57,021 nt of DNA from JAJZEO01 sp964477345 (GTDB taxonomy: Bacteria; Chlamydiota; Chlamydiia; Chlamydiales; 2-12-FULL-49-11): the NCBI GenBank assembly GCA_964477345.1, contig CAYZDL010000011.1, positions 1 through 57,021 on the forward strand, read 5' to 3'. Of this stretch, positions 42,721 through 51,341 are shown in pieces (the first letter of the stretch is position 1; every line of letters starts with the position of its first letter). The notes beneath the pieces are model-generated. The model was not told the DNA's origin. It made no database searches and worked only from the letters and a program-made list of their open reading frames with translations. A program made the translations under genes and the position numbers.

Positions 42721-45219
42721 ATGGACTCAATTTCAAAAAATGGACCTCTCCCTGAATTAGACGGCTTTGTAGACGTGGAATTGCTAATTGCTGAGTCTAA
42801 AAGACTTCAGGAATCCCTTAGTCAAAAAATCGCAAAAGCTCAAGAACTGGTTCTCGCAGAAAAAACGCACCCTAGAACCCCCGGCGAACATCGCATCGCC
42901 ATGTTGTCGACAGGAATTGCAGGTGCCTTAACAATGAGGGCAGATTCAAGCATAGAATTACAACAAAATGGTCAAAAAATCCTAAACTTTACAATCAGCT
43001 TAATTCATGAAGAATTGTCTAAACTAGTAACTATCTCAAAAGGTTTACACACCATATTATCAGATGTTTTTAAAGACCTCGAAAACCACACCTCGGGAAA
43101 AACTCAATCCTTAGTAAGAAATCTGCAAAATCTTCTTCAGAGGACAAAAACTGAGACAGCTACTGAAGAAGCTGCAGACATCTTTGGAAAAACTATCCCT
43201 ATGTTTTCGATCTATAAGGGTAAAGTACGGGTGCCACCGCCTTTGAGCCAAACTAGCAGACCTCTAGGAACTGTTACGCCAGCCAAAGCAGAGAAGGCCT
43301 TTTCTCAACTAAGACCTACAGCACCGACCTCTCCCCACGCCTCTCTCTCACTAAGACCAGTAGTCCTATCCTCAGCACCCGCTCAAAAAAGCGCAGAAGA
43401 TTTGATTAATGAGCTCCTCACTGGTCACCCTGTTTTAGAAGAAAAAGAGATAAATACCTTGCTAAAACAATCTCTGTCGCTACTGCTTGATCCGAAGGCC
43501 GACGAACTGTTTTTAAAAACCCTAAAGCGTCCCTGTGCCTTGGGGTATTTTGCTGCCAAAGTTCTTGATAGGATCCCGGTTATTCCAGCTGAACTTAGAC
43601 AATCACCCATTCTTGGAATGTTGTATACCGAAGCGGCTCTATTTTTCCTCGAAGTAACCCCCGTACTTCTAGACGATCTTACTGCTAGAGAGGTCACCCA
43701 TAGCGAAGATAAGACAAAATTGCTCGCAATTTCTCAAGAGATTCGCCTATTGTTAAGCCTTGCTAAGATCTATGCAAATTTAGGGCAAGTCTTTGTTGGA
43801 ACCACGTTTGCCTTTATCCACACGCTGGAATTGGCAAGCCAATTTGATAAAGCAGCGTTGGCTCATGTCAATCTCACTCCGGATGATTTTAGGAAATGTT
43901 CAGCCCAGTTCAGGCTTCAACCCGCGGAATCAACTGACGATTTAGAAAGTGTTGTTAAAGCTCTCAAGAAGAACGAGACCAACTACTACTTAGGCAAAAG
44001 GGTAGACGATAGTAGCGCCTTAGTCTTTCTTCTGACTCGCTTAATCGAGATAAAAAATGAAATATTTACAGTTTACTCAACTAGCAAGGGAACTTTAAGG
44101 GATGGGGCACGCGAAACCCTTAAAAAAGTCAATGATGGGCTTTATCGAGCCGTAAAAGCTCAGTTTCAAATGATTTTTTCTAAAGATCAAAGATACTCTC
44201 ATTTTATTAAACACCTTAAAGGAGCACCTACTCATTCTCATAGCTTACTCAAATTAAGAATAAGCACTTCGAATCCCGACTTTAACCCACTTAAAGAACA
44301 TATTGATGCTAAAAAAACCGCTATAGAGAGAGCTGAATTTGATCGATTAAAAAGTGCTGCTTATTCCTTTGAAAAGCATAATTATTCTCAGTTTAGCCGG
44401 CCGACACAATCGCGTTTAGGAAAATGGTGGCCATCTGAATCAGTCAGATTTGATGAAGACCTTTCCCCCTCACCTGCTGATTCCGCATGTTCTTGCAATG
44501 CAGCAGTAGCACTGATTTATTCGTTAACACCAGATAGGGTTTTCGCATTTGATCAGGTCTTAGATGAGGGACAATATGTCTATTATAAAGTCTTAGATGG
44601 AAAGCCTGAGGTTGAGGGCGATGCAACATCTGGTTACTATCTTCATATTAGAGAAGACGTCGATCCCATTATTTCTCGATTAGGTCACTTACGCCACGAA
44701 GGAGAATTTCTAACAGGATTCTTGACTGAAGGAGAGGAGGCAAAGGTTTATAAAGACCTGTTTGCACAGCTTGCACAAAAAATTGAAGGGGCGGCAGGGA
44801 AAATAGGGGGCTTTATTCAAAATGGAGTGAACATTTATGCTCTCACTGTCGAAAAAACAGACGAAGGACAATTTTTGTACACGATCATCGATTCACACGG
44901 ACTTTCCCATTCTGTTCCTACAGTCGAAAAAGACTACGATCGAGCTTTTAGGATCTCTTTTAAATCCATCGATGATGCAGCAAGTTTTCTTGCTCTCCAC
45001 CCTCCCCATTCAGGAGAGCCTTCACAACAAATCAATAGTGTGACAATTCTTCCGGTAAGAGGAACTGAGATCGATCTATCCCATTTCGCTCATAGGGGGG
45101 ATGATATTTTAAGCGAAGCAGGCGCATATGCCCTCGATTTAAAAGATAAAAGGAGAGCAAAAGAGGTCCAAGATCGCCAAACCTTGGACAAAGCTGGCCG
45201 TTTACCTAAAGATTTATAA
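42721..45219 (+). CDS. Large protein with candidate tegument-like cysteine protease domain
   Basis: 832 residues. N-terminal ~160 residues are helical, about 160-230 is a Pro/Ser/Thr-rich linker (PLSQTSRPLG, PTAPTSPHASLSL), 230-570 is a mostly helical region, and 580-780 looks enzymatic. There DSACSCNAAVALIYSL (Cys590, Cys592) is followed 134 residues later by YTIIDSHGLSHS (Asp724, His726). A Cys near the domain start and D-x-H at that distance is the layout of herpesvirus large-tegument deubiquitinases; the intervening VLDEGQYVYYKVLDG also fits. I infer a secreted protease or deubiquitinase, not proven. No membrane helix or signal peptide, as for type III effectors. ATG 42721 follows AGGTG; a GTG two codons upstream is the alternative. 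Confidence 0.6.
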   Translation: MDSISKNGPLPELDGFVDVELLIAESKRLQESLSQKIAKAQELVLAEKTHPRTPGEHRIAMLSTGIAGALTMRADSSIELQQNGQKILNFTISLIHEELSKLVTISKGLHTILSDVFKDLENHTSGKTQSLVRNLQNLLQRTKTETATEEAADIFGKTIPMFSIYKGKVRVPPPLSQTSRPLGTVTPAKAEKAFSQLRPTAPTSPHASLSLRPVVLSSAPAQKSAEDLINELLTGHPVLEEKEINTLLKQSLSLLLDPKADELFLKTLKRPCALGYFAAKVLDRIPVIPAELRQSPILGMLYTEAALFFLEVTPVLLDDLTAREVTHSEDKTKLLAISQEIRLLLSLAKIYANLGQVFVGTTFAFIHTLELASQFDKAALAHVNLTPDDFRKCSAQFRLQPAESTDDLESVVKALKKNETNYYLGKRVDDSSALVFLLTRLIEIKNEIFTVYSTSKGTLRDGARETLKKVNDGLYRAVKAQFQMIFSKDQRYSHFIKHLKGAPTHSHSLLKLRISTSNPDFNPLKEHIDAKKTAIERAEFDRLKSAAYSFEKHNYSQFSRPTQSRLGKWWPSESVRFDEDLSPSPADSACSCNAAVALIYSLTPDRVFAFDQVLDEGQYVYYKVLDGKPEVEGDATSGYYLHIREDVDPIISRLGHLRHEGEFLTGFLTEGEEAKVYKDLFAQLAQKIEGAAGKIGGFIQNGVNIYALTVEKTDEGQFLYTIIDSHGLSHSVPTVEKDYDRAFRISFKSIDDAASFLALHPPHSGEPSQQINSVTILPVRGTEIDLSHFAHRGDDILSEAGAYALDLKDKRRAKEVQDRQTLDKAGRLPKDL

Positions 45220-45323
45220 TAAAATTTTAAATACATACATGCGTCACCCCTCCACTTATTAGTCAATTGACTTTTTTACTTACCTCTCATATAATTGGTT
45301 ATAGTAAGAATCCCGGAAAAACC

Positions 45324-46160
45324 ATGTCGACGCAGCTAATCAATCACCAAGGTGACCTTGAAGCGATAAAAGCGTTGCTGAAGAAGCGGTTTTTGCCTGA
45401 GAGGGAAATTTTAGAACAATTTTCGGCTCAGTTGGAAAAAATCGACAAATCTATCAGTAAGGCGATTGACGGTTCTGATGTATCATGTAAAAAAATTCTT
45501 GAAAAACAGCTAGAGTTAGTTCACGATCTTGAAGGACGCTGCCACCATCTCGGTGTAAGGCATGATGTCATCATGATCGCTGAAGATGCCGAGGCTCTTG
45601 CCAATTCGAGCCCTGACTATCCCCAGAACCGCCTTCTTCAAGAAATAAGCCTACTAAGAGACAGGATTGATTCCTTTTTGCAAACTCATCGGCCTTCTAA
45701 GACCAACTCTAAATTTCTTAGGTTTGCCAAGGCTTGTTTAGCTAAGGCTGAGAAAAGAGAGCCTGTCTTAATTCGAGGGAAAGATGGCCGCTTGAAAAAA
45801 GTGATTTCCATCGATTCATTTAAGTCAAAAGAAGTGACGCTGGAGATGTTTGATTTAGCCGAATCTCTTTATTCATTGGCTCAGTTTTTGTACTACGAGC
45901 AAGTAGAAGAATTTCACACTCTTATGAAAGAATCATTTCCTGAAGAAACTACAAAGGAGATTCGTTTTCACCTATCAATGACCGGGGGGGCTTTAGATCG
46001 AATCGAATCTAAAGAGCAACGATTGCGCATAGTTCAGGGGATTTTAGGTTATGCTCATGAATTGACCGACTACTACATGGATGAATCTCCCTACCCTTCA
46101 ATCGTAGAGATTCATCGTATCTTCAAAGACTTAGATTTCCTTAATCATACAGAAGAATAG
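45324..46160 (+). CDS. Hypothetical helical protein
   Basis: 278 residues, not recognised. It is rich in Glu, Lys and Leu with many heptad-like stretches (ALLKKRFLPEREILEQFSAQ, LQEISLLRDRIDSFLQ), no membrane segment and no enzymatic motif. The middle has a basic patch (LIRGKDGRLKKVISIDSFK). I use ATG 45324; the frame extends upstream to 45267 through a hydrophobic, less gene-like stretch. It follows the 832-residue candidate effector by 104 bases and converges with folC, overlapping its 3' end by 20 bases. It could be a partner or chaperone of that neighbour, purely by position. Confidence 0.55.
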   Translation: MSTQLINHQGDLEAIKALLKKRFLPEREILEQFSAQLEKIDKSISKAIDGSDVSCKKILEKQLELVHDLEGRCHHLGVRHDVIMIAEDAEALANSSPDYPQNRLLQEISLLRDRIDSFLQTHRPSKTNSKFLRFAKACLAKAEKREPVLIRGKDGRLKKVISIDSFKSKEVTLEMFDLAESLYSLAQFLYYEQVEEFHTLMKESFPEETTKEIRFHLSMTGGALDRIESKEQRLRIVQGILGYAHELTDYYMDESPYPSIVEIHRIFKDLDFLNHTEE

Positions 46161-47283
46161 GGTCTCTGATTTCTTCAAGCCCAAGGATTTTTTTCATCGG
46201 TCCCATGATAAAAAATGTTCCTGTAATCAGAACGATTCCATTTTCTTCTCTTGCTTTTTCTATGAAAGCCTCAATGCTCGAATCACCTAAAAAACCGAGG
46301 TGGTTTTCGATTTCTTCTTTACGAGCCAAGCGAGGATGTTCATGTTTCATAAAGTAGAGATCATCACTTTCCTTTGAAAGAAGAGGGATGATATTTTCAA
46401 GGTCCTTACCGGCTGAGAGGGCAAAAATTGTAAAGATCTTCTTCGTCGGAAATGTTTCTTTGACTCTGAAAAACAGTCGTTCAAGCCCATCGATATTATG
46501 GGCAACATCAAAAATAAAGGGAATTTTGTCGATTGTGTGGAGTTCAAATCTGCAGGGAGGAACCTTCGTTGAAAGGACAAAATCTGTATAGGGATTGATG
46601 ACTTTTAGGGCTCGGTGGGCTATGGCTTGGTTTTCTTCAAGAGCTTGATCAAATTCTTTTACAAAGTAAATGGGGGCTTTTTGCTGAAAAGCTCTAGCTA
46701 AGACAGGTTTTCTCGCCGCACGGGGACCAATTACTACAGGAACATTTCGTTTGATAATCCCTGCTTTTGTTTTGGCTACATCATCAAGTGTCGGTCCTAA
46801 TATTTCAAGGTGATCTGAAGTGATGTTGGTCAAGACTGAAACTATGGGTTCAATGATGTTTGTGGCATCTTTATCCCCTCCCATCCCTACTTCTATTACT
46901 GCATAATCTACCTGTTTTCTTTGAAAGTAGAGAAAAGCCATCATCGTCATCACTTCAAAAAATGTGATCATCTTAGAGACTTCTAAAATTTCATTCAGAA
47001 GAGAAAGTGCATCTGTCTCTGAGATCATTTCGCCATCAATGACAATTCTTTCTCTAAAGGTACTGATGTGAGGTGAGGTAAATAGACCGGTCTTATATCC
47101 TTGTGAAGTGAGAGTCGTAGCAATCGTTGTACTTACGCTTCCCTTTCCATTCGTACCTGTAACATGAATAGTTCTATATTGCTTAGAAGGAAACCCGAAG
47201 GCTTCATCAACTTCTTTTATTGAATCGAGAGAAAGTTCTGATCCAGCTCTTTTCTTTACTTCTAAATAGGCTTCAATGTTCAT
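46141..47283 (-). CDS. folC: Dihydrofolate synthase / folylpolyglutamate synthase
   Basis: 380 residues, on the short side for FolC. Mur-ligase-like ATP site HVTGTNGKGSVSTTIATTL near residue 40, LFTSPHISTFRERIVIDGE, VDYAVIEVGMGGDKDATNII, NITSDHLEILG and PFIFDVAHNIDGLERL. Adds glutamate to dihydropteroate or folates. The start overlaps the PHP-domain gene stop by 4 bases. Confidence 0.92.
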   Translation of the reverse strand: MNIEAYLEVKKRAGSELSLDSIKEVDEAFGFPSKQYRTIHVTGTNGKGSVSTTIATTLTSQGYKTGLFTSPHISTFRERIVIDGEMISETDALSLLNEILEVSKMITFFEVMTMMAFLYFQRKQVDYAVIEVGMGGDKDATNIIEPIVSVLTNITSDHLEILGPTLDDVAKTKAGIIKRNVPVVIGPRAARKPVLARAFQQKAPIYFVKEFDQALEENQAIAHRALKVINPYTDFVLSTKVPPCRFELHTIDKIPFIFDVAHNIDGLERLFFRVKETFPTKKIFTIFALSAGKDLENIIPLLSKESDDLYFMKHEHPRLARKEEIENHLGFLGDSSIEAFIEKAREENGIVLITGTFFIMGPMKKILGLEEIRDPILLYD

Positions 47284-48101
47284 AGCCCCTCTTTTAGCCG
47301 ATTCATTTGATTCTCATTTGTATACGATGAACCTACTTTCAAGTAAGGTTTTGCCTCTCCATGAAAATCGGAGCCTCCAGTCATAACAAGATTAAATTTT
47401 TCAGCAATTTTGACTATTTGCTCATTCTGCTCCTGGGAAAATGCGGCGTAATAGCACTCCATTCCATCAAAGGAGTTGTTTTCCAGTAGCGTTTTTATAA
47501 TCGCTTTCTTCTTCAACAAGATCGGGTGAGCTAAAACTGCTTTCCCCTTAGCTTGATGAATCACTTCGATAGCCTCTTTTTGGGAAAATTTTTTCCCTTG
47601 GACGTAACATTTTTTTCCATCTCCCAACCAATGATCGAAAGCTTCTTGTATCGTTGATACAACTCCCCTATCGATCATCAACCTTGCAATATGGGGCCTT
47701 CCGATGGTTTTAGTACCCAATGCAAGAAGCTCTTCTTCTTCAATATGAACGTTGTATTTTTTTAATGCTTTTAAGATGGCTAAGTTACGGAGTCTTCTTC
47801 TTTCTTTATGAGCTTCACAAAGTCCCTTTAAACCTGAATCATTAATATCAAAATGATAGCCAAGTATGTGAACGGGTCTTTCTTGATCCATGGTAGAGAA
47901 TTCAACCCCAGTAATCAGCTCAATCCCATTTTCCTTTGCGTAATTGAACAACTTAGGTGTATAGGCCAAGACCGTATCATGATCGGTAATCGATATTCCT
48001 GTAAGTCCGATTCTTTTTGCTTCGTCAATCAGCTTCTCAGGCTCGTAAGTGCCATCTGAGCAGGTCGAATGCATATGTAAATCCCACCGTTTTTCATCCA
48101 T
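47280..48101 (-). CDS. PHP-domain phosphoesterase, TrpH/YciV-like
   Basis: 273 residues opening with WDLHMHSTCSDGTYEPEKLI and GISITDHDTVLAY, the metal motifs of the PHP family; further ligands in ELITGVEFSTMD, VLAHPILLK and GGSDFHGEAKP. The E. coli relative is an RNase/5'-3' nucleotidase acting on 5' phosphates. I start at ATG 48101, with AGGAGG 6 bases upstream and an 8-base overlap with the murB stop. Confidence 0.87.
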   Translation of the reverse strand: MDEKRWDLHMHSTCSDGTYEPEKLIDEAKRIGLTGISITDHDTVLAYTPKLFNYAKENGIELITGVEFSTMDQERPVHILGYHFDINDSGLKGLCEAHKERRRLRNLAILKALKKYNVHIEEEELLALGTKTIGRPHIARLMIDRGVVSTIQEAFDHWLGDGKKCYVQGKKFSQKEAIEVIHQAKGKAVLAHPILLKKKAIIKTLLENNSFDGMECYYAAFSQEQNEQIVKIAEKFNLVMTGGSDFHGEAKPYLKVGSSYTNENQMNRLKEGL

Positions 48102-48963
48102 CCTGATCCTCCTCAAAGGGCACTTTGCAAACTTCTTCCTCTAGCTCGATCCCTGTTTTTTCCTTCACTACTTTTCGAATGTGGGTCATGAGCTCTATGA
48201 TATCATTGGCTGTGGCATTCTCTCGATTTTCAATAAAATTACCATGTAGGGGCGATATCGTAGCGCCTCCTACAGTCATGTTCTTCAACCCACACTCATC
48301 AATAAGCTTTCCCGCTGAAAATCCTTCTGGGTTACGAAAGACACAGCCACAAGTCTTACTTTTGTACGGCTGAGTCGCCAACCGGTAATCGAGAATTTCT
48401 TTTTGCCTTTGTTTTGCGGTAGATGAAGGGGTCAATTTAAAGGTAGCCCCAACAATCGCGCCTCCCATGTCGTGAAACATCGACCAGCGATAGGCGAACT
48501 TGAGATCATTTTTAGGGAAGTTATGCAATTTCCCTTCTCGATCCAGATACTCAACTGAGACAATTACGTCTTTGGTCTCTAATCCATTGGCCCCTGCATT
48601 CATATAGACAGCTCCCCCAACCGTACCAGGGATTCCAGAAGCAAATTCAAGTCCGCTAAATCCCTTCCTAGCTGTTTGAACTCCTAAATGGGCAAAACTA
48701 TACCCAGCTCCCACTCTGACACTTTCTTCTTCCCACTTGATGTCGGCAATTTTATTGAGAATCACTGTACCATTAAACCCTCTGTCATCAAAAAGTGTGT
48801 TAGAGCCTTTCCCTAAAATGATCACCCTTTCATTGGTTCCATTCAAATGGGCAAGAGCTAAACTAAGCTCTTCAACGGTTGTGACTATAAGGAATTGTTT
48901 TGCTACTCCACCAATCTTATACGTTGTATAGTCAGAGAGTGGTACATTCTTGAGAAACTTCAT
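48094..48963 (-). CDS. murB: UDP-N-acetylenolpyruvoylglucosamine reductase
   Basis: 289 residues, type II MurB. FAD-binding stretches IILGKGSNTLFDDRGFNG and SGLEFASGIPGTVGGAVYMNAGA, the active-site region KTCGCVFRNPEGFSAGKLID with Cys in place of the commonly seen Ser as proton donor, and the late HGNFIENRENATANDI with the catalytic Glu position. It reduces the enolpyruvyl group to make UDP-MurNAc, indicating peptidoglycan precursor synthesis. The start overlaps the 3' end of nusB by 32 bases. Confidence 0.93.
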   Translation of the reverse strand: MKFLKNVPLSDYTTYKIGGVAKQFLIVTTVEELSLALAHLNGTNERVIILGKGSNTLFDDRGFNGTVILNKIADIKWEEESVRVGAGYSFAHLGVQTARKGFSGLEFASGIPGTVGGAVYMNAGANGLETKDVIVSVEYLDREGKLHNFPKNDLKFAYRWSMFHDMGGAIVGATFKLTPSSTAKQRQKEILDYRLATQPYKSKTCGCVFRNPEGFSAGKLIDECGLKNMTVGGATISPLHGNFIENRENATANDIIELMTHIRKVVKEKTGIELEEEVCKVPFEEDQDG

Positions 48964-49354
48964 CAGAAGAGATCCTCGTATCTAGGACAGCATGGATAAA
49001 TTTGCTCGCCTCCAAAGTGGAAAACTTCTTTGAAAGGCGTATCGCTTCATTCAAGATCCCCCTTTCTGATTCAAGCCCCTGTTCTCTTGAAAAAAGGGCC
49101 CATCTCAGAATGGCAAGGTCAATCTTTGAAATTCGGTCGAGGTCATACTCTTTTGAAAGTTTTTTAATCTCTTCATCGAGATGTGGAATATTTTGAACAA
49201 TCTGCGAAGCCAAAAGATGCGCTTCTTGGACATTCTGCTTAGAAATCAAGAGAAGCTTCATGGTCCATTTAAGATCGGATACGTCGGTTAAGGCTCCTGT
49301 AATTTCCTGACTATAAAGAAAATGAAGTAAGCACTCGTTGAATTTGGTTTTCAT
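48932..49354 (-). CDS. nusB: Transcription antitermination factor NusB
   Basis: 140 residues with the all-helical NusB layout: FNECLLHFLYSQEITGA at the N-terminus, DRISKIDLAILRWALF in the middle and ERGILNEAIRLSKKFSTLEASKFIHAVL at the end, matching the family's W-R-x-x-R-.. and A-x-x-F-I-N-x-V-L patterns. Functions with NusA, NusE and NusG in rRNA transcription. It heads the nusB-murB-PHP-folC run on the minus strand. Confidence 0.88.
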   Translation of the reverse strand: MKTKFNECLLHFLYSQEITGALTDVSDLKWTMKLLLISKQNVQEAHLLASQIVQNIPHLDEEIKKLSKEYDLDRISKIDLAILRWALFSREQGLESERGILNEAIRLSKKFSTLEASKFIHAVLDTRISSDEVSQECTTL

Positions 49355-49443
49355 CTGTTCATTAATCCTAAAAACTTTGTCAGGGGATCATACCATAACT
49401 TGTGTCCAAGTTCAAAGAGAGAAAATTAAAAAGAACTCATATA

Positions 49444-49477
49444 GGTATAAATTATTTTAAAATAGGGGGTTTATACC
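49444..49477. repeat. 8-base inverted repeat in the nusB/exonuclease spacer
   Basis: GGTATAAA and TTTATACC are exact complements 18 bases apart in the divergent promoter region between nusB and the exonuclease gene. It could be an operator; no more can be said. Confidence 0.3.
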
Positions 49478-49551
49478 ACTAATGAAGAGAATATGATTAC
49501 GATCGGTCTGATACTTTAATAAATTTCTACCCGATAAAGTTTTCCTTGATT

Positions 49552-50172
49552 ATGATCGAAATTTTGGAGCCATACAGTTTGATCGGAATATTTTTAGATA
49601 CAGAAACTAATGGATTAAATTTTGAAGAGCATCAAGCTGTAGAGATCGCGCTTGAGCTAATCAATCTTGAGAATGGGATCATCATTGATCGTTATGAGAC
49701 ACTAATCCAGATCTCAGAGGAAGCTTTTGGCAAAAGCGATAAGACCTCTCTGGCCTTCACAGGAATCACTTTTGAAGAGCTCCAAGAGGGAAAACCGTTA
49801 TCTACAGTCCGCGAAGAAATTCTCGCCCTATTTAAAAAGCACCACCTCGTACGTAGAGAAGCTATTTTTATTTGTCAAAATCCCTCATTTGATAGGATGT
49901 TCTTCACAAAGATCATCCCAACACAGGTACAAGAAGAGCTAAGTTTCCCCTATAATTGGCTAGATTTAGCCTCGATGCATTGGGCCCGGAGCCTACGCGA
50001 GGGGTGCGCTATTGAAGAAATTGGTTTATCAAAAGACATGATTGCTAAATTTTATGGATTGTCCACCGAAGAAAAGCCCCACCGAGCTAGAAATGGAGTT
50101 CGCCACTTGATTGAATGCTACGGGAGAGTGATCGGATATAGCTGTATGAAGATCACTAATGATTCTGAATGA
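49552..50172 (+). CDS. DEDDh-type exonuclease-fold protein, last acidic residue altered
   Basis: 206 residues with exonuclease motifs I (IGIFLDTETNGLNF), II (QEGKPLSTVREEI) and the FICQNPSFDRMFF stretch carrying the third acid. Motif III reads KPHRARNGVRHLIECY: the His is kept, but the Asp expected five residues later is Gly (Asn at +4). Related enzymes are DnaQ, oligoribonuclease and RNase T. The change may lower or alter activity. I start at ATG 49552; a TTG two codons upstream is open. It stands alone on the plus strand among minus-strand genes. Confidence 0.75.
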   Translation: MIEILEPYSLIGIFLDTETNGLNFEEHQAVEIALELINLENGIIIDRYETLIQISEEAFGKSDKTSLAFTGITFEELQEGKPLSTVREEILALFKKHHLVRREAIFICQNPSFDRMFFTKIIPTQVQEELSFPYNWLDLASMHWARSLREGCAIEEIGLSKDMIAKFYGLSTEEKPHRARNGVRHLIECYGRVIGYSCMKITNDSE

Positions 50173-50245
50173 ATCGCTTATCTTACCATGATGGGAAACT
50201 TCCGTTTAAGCCTTGAAGAAGCTCCCCATATTAGTAGAAGATTTA

Positions 50246-50434
50246 TTACAGACAGACGCTAAGACAATCATCGAGCGCCGAATTTGCCTTTTGCACGCAT
50301 GTAGTCTCCGAATGGCATGCCCTCAATTGTGGTATAAACTTATTGTAACAATCGACTTTGCAGCAACAAATGCCTGCTTTAAGTGTTTTTTGTTCCTTAG
50401 GTTTTCTAGATTTTTTAGATTTTTTATGTTTCAT
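50246..50434 (-). CDS. Small Lys- and Cys-rich protein
   Basis: 62 residues: the first 20 are Lys-rich (MKHKKSKKSRKPKEQKTLK) and the rest holds eight Cys (GICCCKVDCYNKFIPQLRAC, then ETTC, DDC and SVC). No signal peptide is visible. AGAGGA five bases before the ATG supports real translation. The Cys spacing (C-x3-C, C-x5-C, C-x3-C) suggests a disulfide- or metal-stabilised miniprotein. I know no matching family; it could relate to small cysteine-rich chlamydial proteins but that is a guess. Confidence 0.55.
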   Translation of the reverse strand: MKHKKSKKSRKPKEQKTLKAGICCCKVDCYNKFIPQLRACHSETTCVQKANSALDDCLSVCL

Positions 50435-50579
50435 AAAATCCTCTTTCTATTTTTACTATTAATTACAAATCAAATAAACCATGCCATACGACCTTCTAGT
50501 GAAGGAAATAGAAGGCAATCAATCGCGATAGCCTAAGCTCATTATACAAAACTACCGAATTACTATTTAATAGGCTAAG

Positions 50580-51341
50580 TCAGGCGGTGCTGCAACAAAT
50601 AACTACTTGCTCGACGAGCGTTTTAATTTTGATATGCCTTTGGTATCCGAGGGATATTTGTCTTGTCAATTCGTTGATCTTTTCAAATGTGGCCAATTTC
50701 GATTGAATCATCAGATCCCGATAGAATACTAAGATAATCTCGATAAATTCTTCAAGCTTACGTACTCCCCCATTCTCAATCGCTTTTTCAATGGGAGCGA
50801 CTTTGGTAAAGGCTTGAGTGAAATTTCGCGAAACTGCTGCCTGCAATAGAGTGGTTATTTGAGCTTGGAATTCAGCATCAATCGATAAATTAGCTTCTCT
50901 ATCATTAAGAGTAACGATTTTGCATCTAGAGACGATCGTCGGAAGGAGTTGGCTTGAATCGGCGGTGGTAAGGATGATCACTGTGCGGTCATTTTTATCC
51001 TCAAGGGTCTTTAAAAGGGCATTAGCATGTACGGGAAGCATCGCTTCTGCGTCGACAATGAGATAAACTTTATATTTTCCCTCAAACGGTGGCATCACCG
51101 CATCATCGATCAGTCGCTTGATATCAGCAATTGCGTGCATAGACCGGGTCCCTTCAGGCTTGAAAGTCAAAAAATCGGGATGAGACCCCTTTTCAAGTTT
51201 TATCGGGGTTGTGGGAGAAGAATAGCGAAGTAGGATCTTTTTTGCAAAATCAACGGCTGCTTCATAGGCTTTATCGCGGCTTTCTCCTTCGATGATGAAG
51301 GGCGAGCCAAAAGCCTCATTTTCAATAATTTTAGAGAGCAT
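50580..51341 (-). CDS. holB: DNA polymerase III delta-prime subunit
   Basis: 253 residues. The clamp-loader-like part shows PFIIEGESRDKAYEAAVDFA at the degenerate P-loop, KVYLIVDAEAMLPVHANALLKTLEDKNDRTVIILTT and the SRC arginine-finger region LLPTIVSRCKIV. Loads the sliding clamp together with other subunits. I start at ATG 51341, overlapping the tmk stop by 11 bases. The same tmk-holB pairing is present in Chlamydia. Confidence 0.88.
   Translation of the reverse strand: MLSKIIENEAFGSPFIIEGESRDKAYEAAVDFAKKILLRYSSPTTPIKLEKGSHPDFLTFKPEGTRSMHAIADIKRLIDDAVMPPFEGKYKVYLIVDAEAMLPVHANALLKTLEDKNDRTVIILTTADSSQLLPTIVSRCKIVTLNDREANLSIDAEFQAQITTLLQAAVSRNFTQAFTKVAPIEKAIENGGVRKLEEFIEIILVFYRDLMIQSKLATFEKINELTRQISLGYQRHIKIKTLVEQVVICCSTA

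Noticed and set aside
50213..50536. 107-residue plus-strand frame over the small Cys-rich gene.
   Set aside because: Starts with TTG without a ribosome site and is antisense to the better supported minus-strand gene.
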